DNA from: Symsagittifera roscoffensis
Taxonomy: Eukaryota > Xenacoelomorpha > Acoela > Convolutidae
Assembly (NCBI RefSeq): GCF_963678635.1
Contig: NC_087067.1
Coordinates: 48,777,618-48,841,617 of the forward strand
Direction of reading: 5' to 3'
DNA: 64,000 nt
This document shows, one piece after another, positions 56,657 to 64,000 of the stretch. The notes beneath the pieces are model-generated. The model saw only the letters and a program-made list of their open reading frames with translations, ran no database searches and had not been told where the DNA came from. Numbering within the stretch: position 1 is the first letter of the stretch; every line of letters begins with the position of its first letter. A program made the translations under genes and the position numbers.

Positions 56657-57962
56657 TTTATTGCCAACTGAAGCAACTCACAGCTCATTAGGTTTATTTG
56701 AAAAACCTCCTCTACTCGTTACATTTGAAAATGCGTTCACCCAAAAAATTGGTCCATCTTATTCACCTGATGGTCCTATGCTCGAATTCGAAGTTTTAGG
56801 AGATAGAAACAACTTTATCGATCTTCAACGAACTCGCTTGGAGATTGTAGCACGCGTTGTTCAAAATAATGGTAATGTACTGCGAACTCATGCTACAGAG
56901 GCAGCACAACGAGACACCCCATATTTGGTTAACAATCCACTTTCATCTTTATTTTCCGAATGCACAATGTCCTTGAATGGAGAAAAAATTTCAACAACCA
57001 ATGCCAATTTTGCCCATAAGAGTTTCATTGAGACCGAATTTTCACATGGTAATGAAGCAAAGAAAACATGGCTTGCTTGTCAAGGTTATTATTATGAAGA
57101 TAATCCATCAGGTATTGATGGTGCCAATGGGCGAGCTGAAGATGTCGCTGAACGTAAACGAATCGTAGCTGCATCAACCGAATTCCGTTTATTTGGTAAA
57201 ATTGCTTGTGGTTTTTTATCATGTGACAAACATCTTATCAGCGGTGTTACAATAAGACTTTCTCTGAGACGATCTCCTAATGACTTTGTTATCATGTCTG
57301 AGCATAGAGATAAACATTACCGTGTTGAAATCACTGAGGCTAACCTATATGTGCGCAAAATGACAGTAACTGATTTTGTGCTATCGTCGATAGAAAAAAC
57401 TCTGTTGAAAACACCCGCAATATACAATTATATTGAAGTTTTACCGAGAACTTTTTTGGCCACAACTGGTGTGCAAAGCTGGCGACAAGAAGACGTTTTT
57501 GCCAAAGAGCCAGTTCGTCGAATGATTTTAGCAATGAGCTCGAATACAGCATACCTGGGAACTAACCGAACAAACCCGTTTCATTATCAAAAATTTCAGC
57601 TGAATGAAATCCTTGTTTACCGAAACGGTCTGCCCATTGCAGGAACTCCTGTGTCAACGACTGATAACAAAAGAATATACTATAACACATTGGAAGCTCT
57701 AGACTTTGTTTTCAACAATAGTCATGGAATCAGTTTGGCTAATTATCACAATCATTATATTATGGCATTTGATCTCATATCTACTCGGGAGGCTTCACAT
57801 GACTTTATTCATCCTGAATTAACCAATTGCACCATTTCAGTAGAACTGAAGTTTGATGCACCGCTGGGGGAAAATGTAGAGTTACTTTTCATGGGAGAGC
57901 GTGCATCAACAGTTTACGTGCGTTCCGATAGAAAAATAGCTAAAAACACTCTAATGAGTTGA
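56646..57962 (+). CDS. Major capsid protein (double jelly roll)
   Basis: A 438-residue protein from ATG 56646. It would form the hexagonal capsomers. The start EATHSSLGLFEKPPLLVTFE and MLEFEVLGDRNNFIDLQRTR are the hallmark of Polinton major capsid proteins, followed by NNPLSSLFSECTMSLNGEKI and ANFAHKSFIETEFSHGNEAK. The C-terminal half has the second jelly-roll features (RTNPFHYQKFQLNEILVYRN, FDLISTREASHDFIHPELTN). The full frame is open at about the expected length, so this gene looks intact although the neighbouring protease is not. Confidence 0.85.
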   Translation: MISNLLPTEATHSSLGLFEKPPLLVTFENAFTQKIGPSYSPDGPMLEFEVLGDRNNFIDLQRTRLEIVARVVQNNGNVLRTHATEAAQRDTPYLVNNPLSSLFSECTMSLNGEKISTTNANFAHKSFIETEFSHGNEAKKTWLACQGYYYEDNPSGIDGANGRAEDVAERKRIVAASTEFRLFGKIACGFLSCDKHLISGVTIRLSLRRSPNDFVIMSEHRDKHYRVEITEANLYVRKMTVTDFVLSSIEKTLLKTPAIYNYIEVLPRTFLATTGVQSWRQEDVFAKEPVRRMILAMSSNTAYLGTNRTNPFHYQKFQLNEILVYRNGLPIAGTPVSTTDNKRIYYNTLEALDFVFNNSHGISLANYHNHYIMAFDLISTREASHDFIHPELTNCTISVELKFDAPLGENVELLFMGERASTVYVRSDRKIAKNTLMS

Positions 57963-58413
57963 CTCGGTGAAAAAAATGGACAATTTACAGATTACTTAGC
58001 TTATTCACCGATACAAGCATTTGAAACATCGATTTTGTGGCATTTTTCCCCCTAACTTAGCATTTAATACAATATTGAAACGTGACAATACTTTCATGAT
58101 AGTGAACGCATCAAACTCAGACCAGCCAGGAACTCATTGGTTACTGTTTGCTCAAGCTGGTGGTCAAATCTTTTTTGCAGATCTTCTTGGACGAAGCCTA
58201 CACAACTATCCATATGTATACAAAAATATGAGACGTTCTATCCATGAGGGAAACCAAATACTGATGAATAAGCCAATCCAATCAGCTAACTCGGTCTTGT
58301 GCGGACTTTATTGTATTTATGTTGCTCATGTTATAATTTCATCTAAATTTCCTATAGGTTTCAAGGTTAATGACCATGACATGATGCGTTTTGCTAAACA
58401 TATGATGTTATAA
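57963..58413 (+). pseudogene. PRO: Adenain-like cysteine protease, frameshifted 5' part
   Basis: Capsid maturation protease of the adenain/Ulp1 clan. The catalytic body is open at 58021-58413: His in GTHWLLFAQAGG, Asp in FFADLLGRSLHNY, and Gln and Cys in PIQSANSVLCGLYCIYVAHV, so the catalytic residues remain. This frame has no ATG upstream; it is closed by TAG at 57997. The expected N-terminal segment is visible instead in two other frames: an ATG at 57976 with two or three plausible codons, then about 57985-58030 in the next frame. Two single-base shifts, one in the T-run near 57985 and one near 58030, therefore separate the pieces. Either the gene is dead or the assembly has indels here. 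Confidence 0.75.
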
Positions 58414-58530
58414 CTTTGTGATACTGATGCATTTCTTTAAGGATTTATAATTTATTTTTAAGAAAAAAACATGTTTTATGGTTGCTAGAACACTTGCCTC
58501 TGGCGTTATCGCAGGCTCTAAAAACCGTTT

Positions 58531-59127
58531 TCAGAGTTTAAATTTTTTTTCCATTACAAATTTAACAAACAAAGTATTTGAATCAATCTCTAAACGACCA
58601 TAACCACTGAAAATGATATCAATAATTTTATAAAACTCGGCGGCATTATCACCATTCAAAATATTAATGAAGCATTCAATTGTTACATTAGTGATTAAAT
58701 CAGTTTGAGTTTGAATGGATCGAGTTTGTGAAGCAAAGCAAATTTGTGGCAATCTTCTTCGTAGAGAAGCACCACCAATGTCAGTTGAGTTGTTAATAGA
58801 ATTGTTGTAGTTGACAGCAATTTTTAATTTTTCCATCAGGGGTCCCGATAGGTGAAGTTTACTGCAACCCAATATTAGATGCTTGAAAGATGAGAGTAGA
58901 CAAGGTACAACGAAAGTGGTTGAGGTCATCTTTTTCACTACGTCGACACAATCCTTGGTTACTTCGATGAGAACATGGATGTGGGGATGGTCATTGTCGA
59001 GCAATTGGGCGCAAGACTCGTTCTGAATTGAGTGGGTTGCAAATGCAAAATTTGTGTTTAGAGGGAGTTGTGAGGCGTCGGGTTCGTTGTTCAGAATAAA
59101 AAATTTAAAATTCTTTCGAATTTTTTT
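58531..59127 (-). CDS. Unidentified minus-strand Polinton ORF with HxH motif
   Basis: An open frame of 198 codons ending at 58531. It has no ATG before the methionine of KKMTSTT (about residue 62 of the frame) and begins after a TAA at 59128-59130, so the true 5' end is either spliced or broken. It contains DNDHPHIHVLIEVTKD, in which HIH followed by hydrophobic residues resembles the HUH motif of rolling-circle replication endonucleases. A Tyr (AVNYNN) lies about 56 residues further on but lacks the expected neighbouring Lys. Downstream helices (NVTIECFINILNGDNAAEFY) are unassigned. The 3' end faces the protease gene convergently. The HUH reading is weak. Confidence 0.4.
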   Translation of the reverse strand, partial: KKIRKNFKFFILNNEPDASQLPLNTNFAFATHSIQNESCAQLLDNDHPHIHVLIEVTKDCVDVVKKMTSTTFVVPCLLSSFKHLILGCSKLHLSGPLMEKLKIAVNYNNSINNSTDIGGASLRRRLPQICFASQTRSIQTQTDLITNVTIECFINILNGDNAAEFYKIIDIIFSGYGRLEIDSNTLFVKFVMEKKFKL

Positions 59128-59209
59128 TTAAAATTCAGGCGACTGCTCATACATTGCTTCAACCATTCTGCTGGTTAAATCAAATTATTCAAACGTTTTT
59201 TTTTCTGTT

Positions 59210-59643
59210 TCAGGCAACTCTACACTTTTTTTTATTCGAGTATTCATCATCCGCATCGTTTTCATCGCCACTTTCAGCACATTCTTTTTTGGGAGGGACT
59301 AATCGTTTTGACGTGTATCGTCTTTTATGATGTTTATCATTTACAGCTGAGGAGGATGAGGAGGAGGAGGAAGAAGATGAAGTCTTTTCACCAGTTTGTT
59401 TTTAACCAATTTTTTAATCTTTGAATAATTATCTGCCAAACAATCAAATTCTCTTGTCGTTAAGGTCACTGCTTGATAACATTTAAATACACCATCTTCA
59501 TTCTTTTTGTATAACTTAACTGTGATATATGTACCCGTTTTGTCAAAAGTTTTCGTTCCAACCCGTACAATGCGTTTTTCTCCCGAAGATATATCTTAAA
59601 AATCATCGTAAAAGTCTGTATCATTTTCTAGCGACGAGTACAT
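59210..59643 (-). pseudogene. Broken PC4-like ssDNA-binding gene
   Basis: On the minus strand, ATG at 59641-59643 opens a short frame that meets TAA at 59596-59598. The same frame then continues with EKRIVRVGTKTFDKTGTYIT, VKLYKKNEDGVFKCYQAVTL and TTREFDCLADNYSKI. This strand-strand-turn-strand-helix pattern with a final (V/S)LTxxEFxxL helix is that of PC4/p15-type coactivators and ssDNA-binding proteins. Near 59399-59403 (a run of five T) the meaningful frame shifts to one encoding a Ser run, then RRYTSKRLVPPKKECAESGD and a Lys-rich end, stopping at 59210. One nonsense and one homopolymer frameshift therefore break it. The fold assignment is by pattern only. Confidence 0.5.
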
Positions 59644-59828
59644 AGTGGTGGTGGTTACGGTAGTGACTTGTTGGTTCAACTGTTTTATGATAGAATGAAA
59701 TGAATAATGAATTGGATAGAAGAAAAACAAATATCTGTGGATTTACTTTTATGGCGCCCCTTCAGCCTATAGCGGGAGAATTTAATTAGTTTTTGCAATT
59801 AGATTTGTATAAGATAAAAGCGTGTTTA

Positions 59829-60165
59829 TTGCATCTGTCATTTCTGTCTGGAAAGCACTTGAATGGGTCATAAATCTCAGTTAATGTTACATGTCGGCAT
59901 ACATGTACTCACTTTGAAGTGGAGACCTTTAAAGCCCCTCGTCCGGGGGACATAAAAAAAGGCGTCATGCACTCAATTTGAAGTAGAGATAGCAATAGCT
60001 TGCATCTGTCTGGCAAATTCCCGTTTTAGCTCATAAATCTCAACGTTTTTACCCTGGCAGCATGCATGTTATCTCTTTGAAGTGTAAAATTGTTGTCATT
60101 TTGTGCTTAGGGTATCATAAAAAGGCGCCATGCTGTTTCTTTGAAGTATAGATTTTCAAAGCGTT
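59829..60165 (+). repeat. Two imperfect units of about 170 bp in a Polinton spacer
   Basis: Unit 1 (59829-60001) and unit 2 (60002 to about 60165) both start TGCATCTGTC. Both then carry TCATAAATCTCA, a CATGYATGT block, CTTTGAAGTG, CATAAAAA(AA)GGCGYCATGC and a second TTTGAAGTA with AGA. The octamer TTTGAAGT thus recurs four times at spacings of about 65-90 bases. No frame is open. The position upstream of the gene at 60348 and next to the strand switch suggests a regulatory or replication role; this is inference. Confidence 0.65.
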
Positions 60166-60347
60166 CACATTTCTACTTTAATTGCAAAAGCCCTGAAAAC
60201 ATATTAAAATTTCACAAAACCAGATTTATGGTAATTGGCTAAATCTTAGACCACCAGCAATAAAAAACTAAAAGTGGTAGGTCAAACTAAATCTACTCAC
60301 TATTTTTATTCAATCTCTCAAAATCAGTCAATACAAAATTTTCAACG

Positions 60348-61016
60348 ATGGCAACTCCACTGCAAATCATTTCAATTAATTCTCTTGAAAGAGCTATATT
60401 ATACCAAACTTATACCAGAGATTCTATCGTAGTGGTTCAACAGGAACGGAAAATGCGTCATCGAAAAGCAAGTCCTTTCAACGATCTTGATCCAGGAAGC
60501 AGAGAATTCGATGAATGGGTCACTAAACACCATATGATGTTACCTAACTATTTATTAGATCAAATTGGTATCCTTATACAAAACAGAAAACAGGTCTACG
60601 AGAGTTGTTGTGTGACTGAATCGTATCCTGCGCTGAAGCGCACAGATATTCAAGACCCTACTTACCTTGATCGTTCACCGAGAAAAATACTGTTTAACTA
60701 CGAGTGCCAATCGATCCCCTTTTACGAAAATCAGGAAGGACCCATTAGAGATTTAGCAGAGCGAGAAAGCTACTGGAACATTGAGTCGATTGAATCACCA
60801 GATTCAACAGAGAAAAAAGATGAGGACCAGCAGACGCCCAAAACCCCCATAAAACCGGATATTTTTTCAATCACTCAACAACAGCAGCAGCATACTTCTT
60901 CTACTTCTTCTTCCGGCAGTCAAAGTCCCACTGCACCAAACTTAGTGGCTGAGACGCCTCCTATCAATGCTTGCTTTGCGCCGAAAAAACGCAAACTGCA
61001 ATTTGGAGATCTCTGA
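60348..61016 (+). CDS. Unidentified Gln/Ser-rich Polinton protein with NLS-like end
   Basis: A 222-residue frame from ATG 60348 (context CAACGATGGC). The N-terminal 115 residues look globular (LQIISINSLERAILYQTYTR; FDEWVTKHHMMLPNYLLDQI). They are followed by an acidic linker, a Gln run, a Ser/Thr-rich stretch (HTSSTSSSGSQSP) and a terminal PKKRKLQFGDL containing a classical monopartite nuclear-localisation motif. It is isolated between two spacers, the repeat spacer and 1.7 kb before polB. Domain layout suggests a nuclear, possibly early regulatory protein, but no homologue is recognised. The frame is intact. Confidence 0.65.
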   Translation: MATPLQIISINSLERAILYQTYTRDSIVVVQQERKMRHRKASPFNDLDPGSREFDEWVTKHHMMLPNYLLDQIGILIQNRKQVYESCCVTESYPALKRTDIQDPTYLDRSPRKILFNYECQSIPFYENQEGPIRDLAERESYWNIESIESPDSTEKKDEDQQTPKTPIKPDIFSITQQQQQHTSSTSSSGSQSPTAPNLVAETPPINACFAPKKRKLQFGDL

Positions 61017-62696
61017 AAACTCAAAAAAACTTTGTTTCCACCGAGAGTGCACCAGTTTGGGGGTTTATTATTTAGTTTGATAAGTTTTTATTGTTGTGGC
61101 TGAATCTTTGTTTACGTTTTGCTTATGATTTTTTTCTAATTTAAAGTTTGCTTTGTGATTTTCAATCAATAGAAAGGAAATAAAAACAACAGAAAAAATT
61201 AATAGAAAAAAAAATCAAAATAACTTTAAAAAGTCGGCATAAAAGTCTAAAAGTATAAATTTTGATAAATTTCTCGTCAAATCCAACTTAATTATATAAG
61301 TTTTTTTTAATGCTCATTTCGAAAAATCAAAAAAAAAATAAACTGAATACTCTTCCTAAGATTTTATCTAATGATGTTGAAACAAAAAACATAAAAATGT
61401 TTTTGTTATGTTTTTTCATAATAGTTTTCAAAATATAAATATTAACACAGAAAAAGATAAAGAGTGAGAAAGAGAGAGAGAGAGAGAGAACTGACGATCC
61501 ATAAACCCCATTATTATCCCTTTTGGGATATAGCTTTTTCAAAAGAAAGCTATTTATGGATGGGTCCAGCAATTCTGCCGGTTAATCAATCATAGTTACT
61601 TTTGGCTCTTTACACTCTCTGTTTTTGTTTTTTTTTTCTCTCTCTCTCTAATATGTCTACAGCCTGGTGGGGTTAGCCAGGACTCTTAGGAGTAGACTTT
61701 AGAGAGTGTATGAGCCAGTATAAAGCATTATATATAATAAAATTACATGTCTATAACAGATTTCACGTTTAATAATACTCATTTTCAGGTTAAAATGGTT
61801 AAAAAATTCAAAATATGTTTTTTTCTCGATTTTTCAACATGGGTTACAACCCTGTCCAATAAATCACGACAAATTGATTGGACCAGGTTTCATTGGATTT
61901 GGAGACAAAAAAGTTTTTTGGTAATTTTTGTTTTTTTTTTCACTACAAGAATATGTACTAAAAATGAAATATCTCAAATTTTTGACCCGACATTACAGTG
62001 GGGCAAGCGTTTCAGAGGTTCCTAATGAATAGCACTGCCGGGTAGTTAATGCCTACTGTACCAAACGGCCCTGCATCAATCTTTTGATGAACTATATGTG
62101 AAATTTGTCATAGAATACTAATTTATTTGAGAAATTAACAAAATTCTCAACTACCCTTTATCATTTTTGTCAGGTATGTTTGACTTGCTTGATTGGTGGG
62201 TCTTCCTTGCTTGACTTGATTGGTGGGTTACCATTTTGGTTGAAACAAAAAAACTTGGCAAAAAAATTCAAATATATTTTCAATATTTAGTCAAGTTGAC
62301 TAAATAGGGAAGTTGATAATAGCAGTGGGTGTTAACATTCACACATTTTAGGTAAAAGAAATAACATTCCCGGGTTGATCCCTTCATGGAATTGTCAGCT
62401 ACTCTAACCACAAGTATTTATGCTGTTTAATACAGTTGAGTCATTTACCCAATATCGAATTGACAGTCATTTCATAAAACCACATAAAGCCCCAAAACTA
62501 CAACCACTTCAAAGCCACTGTTGATTTTATGCTTCACCCACGTAATTGAATTTAATTAATTGAGTCTTGATCCAAATTTTGTTTTTGAAAAACTTTTCAC
62601 TTCTCGCTTTTGCTTTGTCGAAATCAGCTTTGGTAAAACTTGAAAAATTGCTTGAAAAGAATTCTTCTTTCCTAAACACTCAATCTAGAACCAACA
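61017..62696. other. Spacer between the Gln/Ser-rich gene and polB
   Basis: 1.7 kb without a supported gene, which is long for a Polinton. A (GA)n run at about 61470-61490 and a (TC)n run at about 61637-61650 are complementary and could pair. An AGGAAATAAAAAC sequence near 61176 may be the polyadenylation signal of the upstream gene. The open frame at 61747-62025 is low-complexity and not convincing. Confidence 0.5.
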
Positions 62697-64000
62697 ATGC
62701 CTAACTCAAGTGGAAAACAGACACCAGTCATTTGTTCGACCTGCTCGAAAGTCTTTAGTTCACCAAGGAACTTGAGACGACATGAACAAAATATCCATAA
62801 AATATTCGCAGCCCCACCGCCACCAACTAAATGTGATGAATGTCGAGAATCCTTCAGCTCGCTGGCAGAAGCTGGGGAACATGTCGAGCTAGCTCACAAC
62901 GTCTCAACTGATAGTCTTTGTATCTACTGTCATACAATCTTCCTCTCCGTTGAGAAGTTCCGGCAACATATGTCGAAAAACCATCAACTACCCATTTGGA
63001 CTCCCGGAAATGAGGTGGGAACATCATCTGCTCCAACTGAATCTGCGTTTAGGGGAAAGTTAAGACGATACGAGTTGAGCGTTAAGGAGGATGAATTGGA
63101 TCTGATGAATGTAATCATGCGAAACAAAGAGGAAATTGAGGCGTTGATAGACGAAAGAGTGCAGGAAGGACCCTGTAAATTTCAACTGCATGTGGACGTG
63201 AGTATGATTAAGTTCTCGAGCGATACAAACGAAACTGGTGACGGGGAGTTACGCCACGAGAAGACAATGTTATATCTGAATTCTAAGATGATCAATGTCT
63301 TCTTCAATGGAATCGAGAAAGAGACATATTTGGAAATGATTGAGCATATGGTCAATGCCATCAACACGTTCGCTTCTCACGGTAGCTGTTGGATTGTGGA
63401 GCGCATTGAAAAGCTGGCTGTAAGTTTTGCAGCTTTTTCTCCTATCCGTGCTGGCTCATACATTGACCTTCCCGATTCATTGAAACCGGTGAAACAGAGT
63501 TTCACTAACATTAAAACGAGAAACGATCAGAAGTGCTTTCTATACTGCTTTGTGGCCGCGTACCATGATCGATATTCAGAGACCACAACTGCTCTTTATC
63601 CTGCTGCCCAAAGCTACCAACATCGAAACAAACTGAAAAATTACAAGCTCTCCCAAGAACATGTTGTGAAAATTGAAGGCTGGTACGAGATGCCAATGGG
63701 ACTATATGATATTGACCGATTTGAACAACTTAACAACTGTCAAGTCAATGTATTCCGGTGAGCATTGATTTTTTTTTGACAAAACGTTTGTTTAATCATG
63801 TATAACACATTACGTTCATCCAGAAACCCGAGCACTCAATTGTTTGTTTTCATTAGGTACAAAGAAGGTGAATTGCTACCTTTGAGAGTGTCCAGCAAAT
63901 ACTCAAGTGATCTATGTGTTGACCTACTACTACTCAGCAACGGACAGACTCATCACTATGTGCTGATCACTGATTTGATGAGGGTTGTGGAATATGTGCG
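62697..64000 (+). CDS. POLB: Protein-primed DNA polymerase B, N-terminal part, one intron
   Basis: Start of the element's replicative polymerase, truncated by the window edge. From ATG 62697, three C2H2 zinc fingers follow in the first 110 residues (CSTCSKVFSSPRNLRRHEQNIH and two more, all CX2CX12HX4H). A helical region follows, then the Polinton PolB N-terminal block NIKTRNDQKCFLYCFVAAYH and WYEMPMGLYDIDRFEQLNNC. Exon 1 ends at 63757 (CG|GTGAGC), the intron is 63758-63856 (TTCATTAG), and exon 2 resumes in frame (YKEGELLPLRVSSKYSSDLC; THHYVLITDL). Exonuclease and polymerase motifs would lie outside the window. Confidence 0.82.

Larger units (their letters stand above)
50700..64000 (+). mobile_element. 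Polinton/Maverick (adintovirus-like) element, right end outside window
   Basis: The gene set is diagnostic: FtsK/HerA-type packaging ATPase, retrovirus-like DDE integrase, penton-like and double-jelly-roll capsid proteins, adenain-type protease and protein-primed DNA polymerase B. Genes from 50.7 to 58.4 kb are on the plus strand, nearly without spacers. A minus-strand pair and two longer spacers follow before polB. The left end is placed at about 50700 because exon E of the host receptor and its splice acceptor end at 50661 and element genes start at about 50791. The interval (for example from AGTAAGTGGTATCTAGAAGG) may be the start of the terminal inverted repeat. The partner repeat would lie beyond 64000, so the boundary is unproven. 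Several genes are broken. Confidence 0.85.

Noticed and set aside
61327-61572. Hydrophobic 81-codon frame in the Polinton spacer
   Set aside because: It is built from the GA/TC microsatellite and A/T runs; composition explains the hydrophobicity.

Overview
The window is AT-rich DNA of an invertebrate animal nuclear genome; the species cannot be named from it. The evidence is spliced neuroreceptor exons with GT-AG junctions, a large load of nested transposons and a 200-N scaffold gap (11887-12086). There are no bacterial operons, rRNA genes or CRISPR arrays.

1-47.4 kb is mostly non-coding and repeat-built. It holds the first exon of a rhodopsin-like GPCR (1755-2045, +) and an unassigned 3'-terminal exon (36663-36965, +). 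The rest is mobile-element debris: a Tc1/mariner-like palindromic element (3418-4119); many copies of a hAT-like MITE whose ends read CAGGGGCGGAT..., two of them with 8-bp target-site duplications (5658-5983, 42518-42941); a 1.2-kb foldback element (12345-13539); an element with CCTGCACCGAGC ends (14806-15459); and a decayed Ty3/Gypsy-type LTR retrotransposon (16755-22959) lying inside a copy of the hAT-like MITE. A recent 1.27-kb tandem duplication occupies 38496-41042, and a head-to-head inverted pair of MITE copies lies at 44918-45703.

47.4-50.66 kb carries five minus-strand exons of a Cys-loop (nicotinic-like) ligand-gated channel. The exons encode the pre-M1 ectodomain, M1-M2, M3, the intracellular loop and M4, and their splice phases agree at every junction.

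From about 50.70 kb to the right edge lies a Polinton/Maverick (adintovirus-like) element. Plus-strand genes run in tight, often overlapping order: an unidentified protein, an exonuclease-like protein, two or three small proteins, a membrane protein, the FtsK/HerA-type packaging ATPase, further small conserved proteins, the retrovirus-like integrase, the penton-like minor capsid protein, a basic pX/pVI-like protein, the double-jelly-roll major capsid protein and an adenain-like protease. A minus-strand pair follows (an HxH-containing open frame and a broken PC4-like gene), then a repeat-bearing spacer, an unidentified Gln/Ser-rich protein with a terminal NLS-like motif, and the start of a protein-primed DNA polymerase B with three zinc fingers and one intron, which runs off the window.

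Together these genes would supply replication, integration, packaging, capsid assembly and maturation. The protease and the PC4-like gene are broken, so this copy is probably no longer autonomous unless the breaks are assembly errors. The element appears to start about 40 bp upstream of a receptor exon, so it would sit, in opposite orientation, in an intron of the host channel gene.
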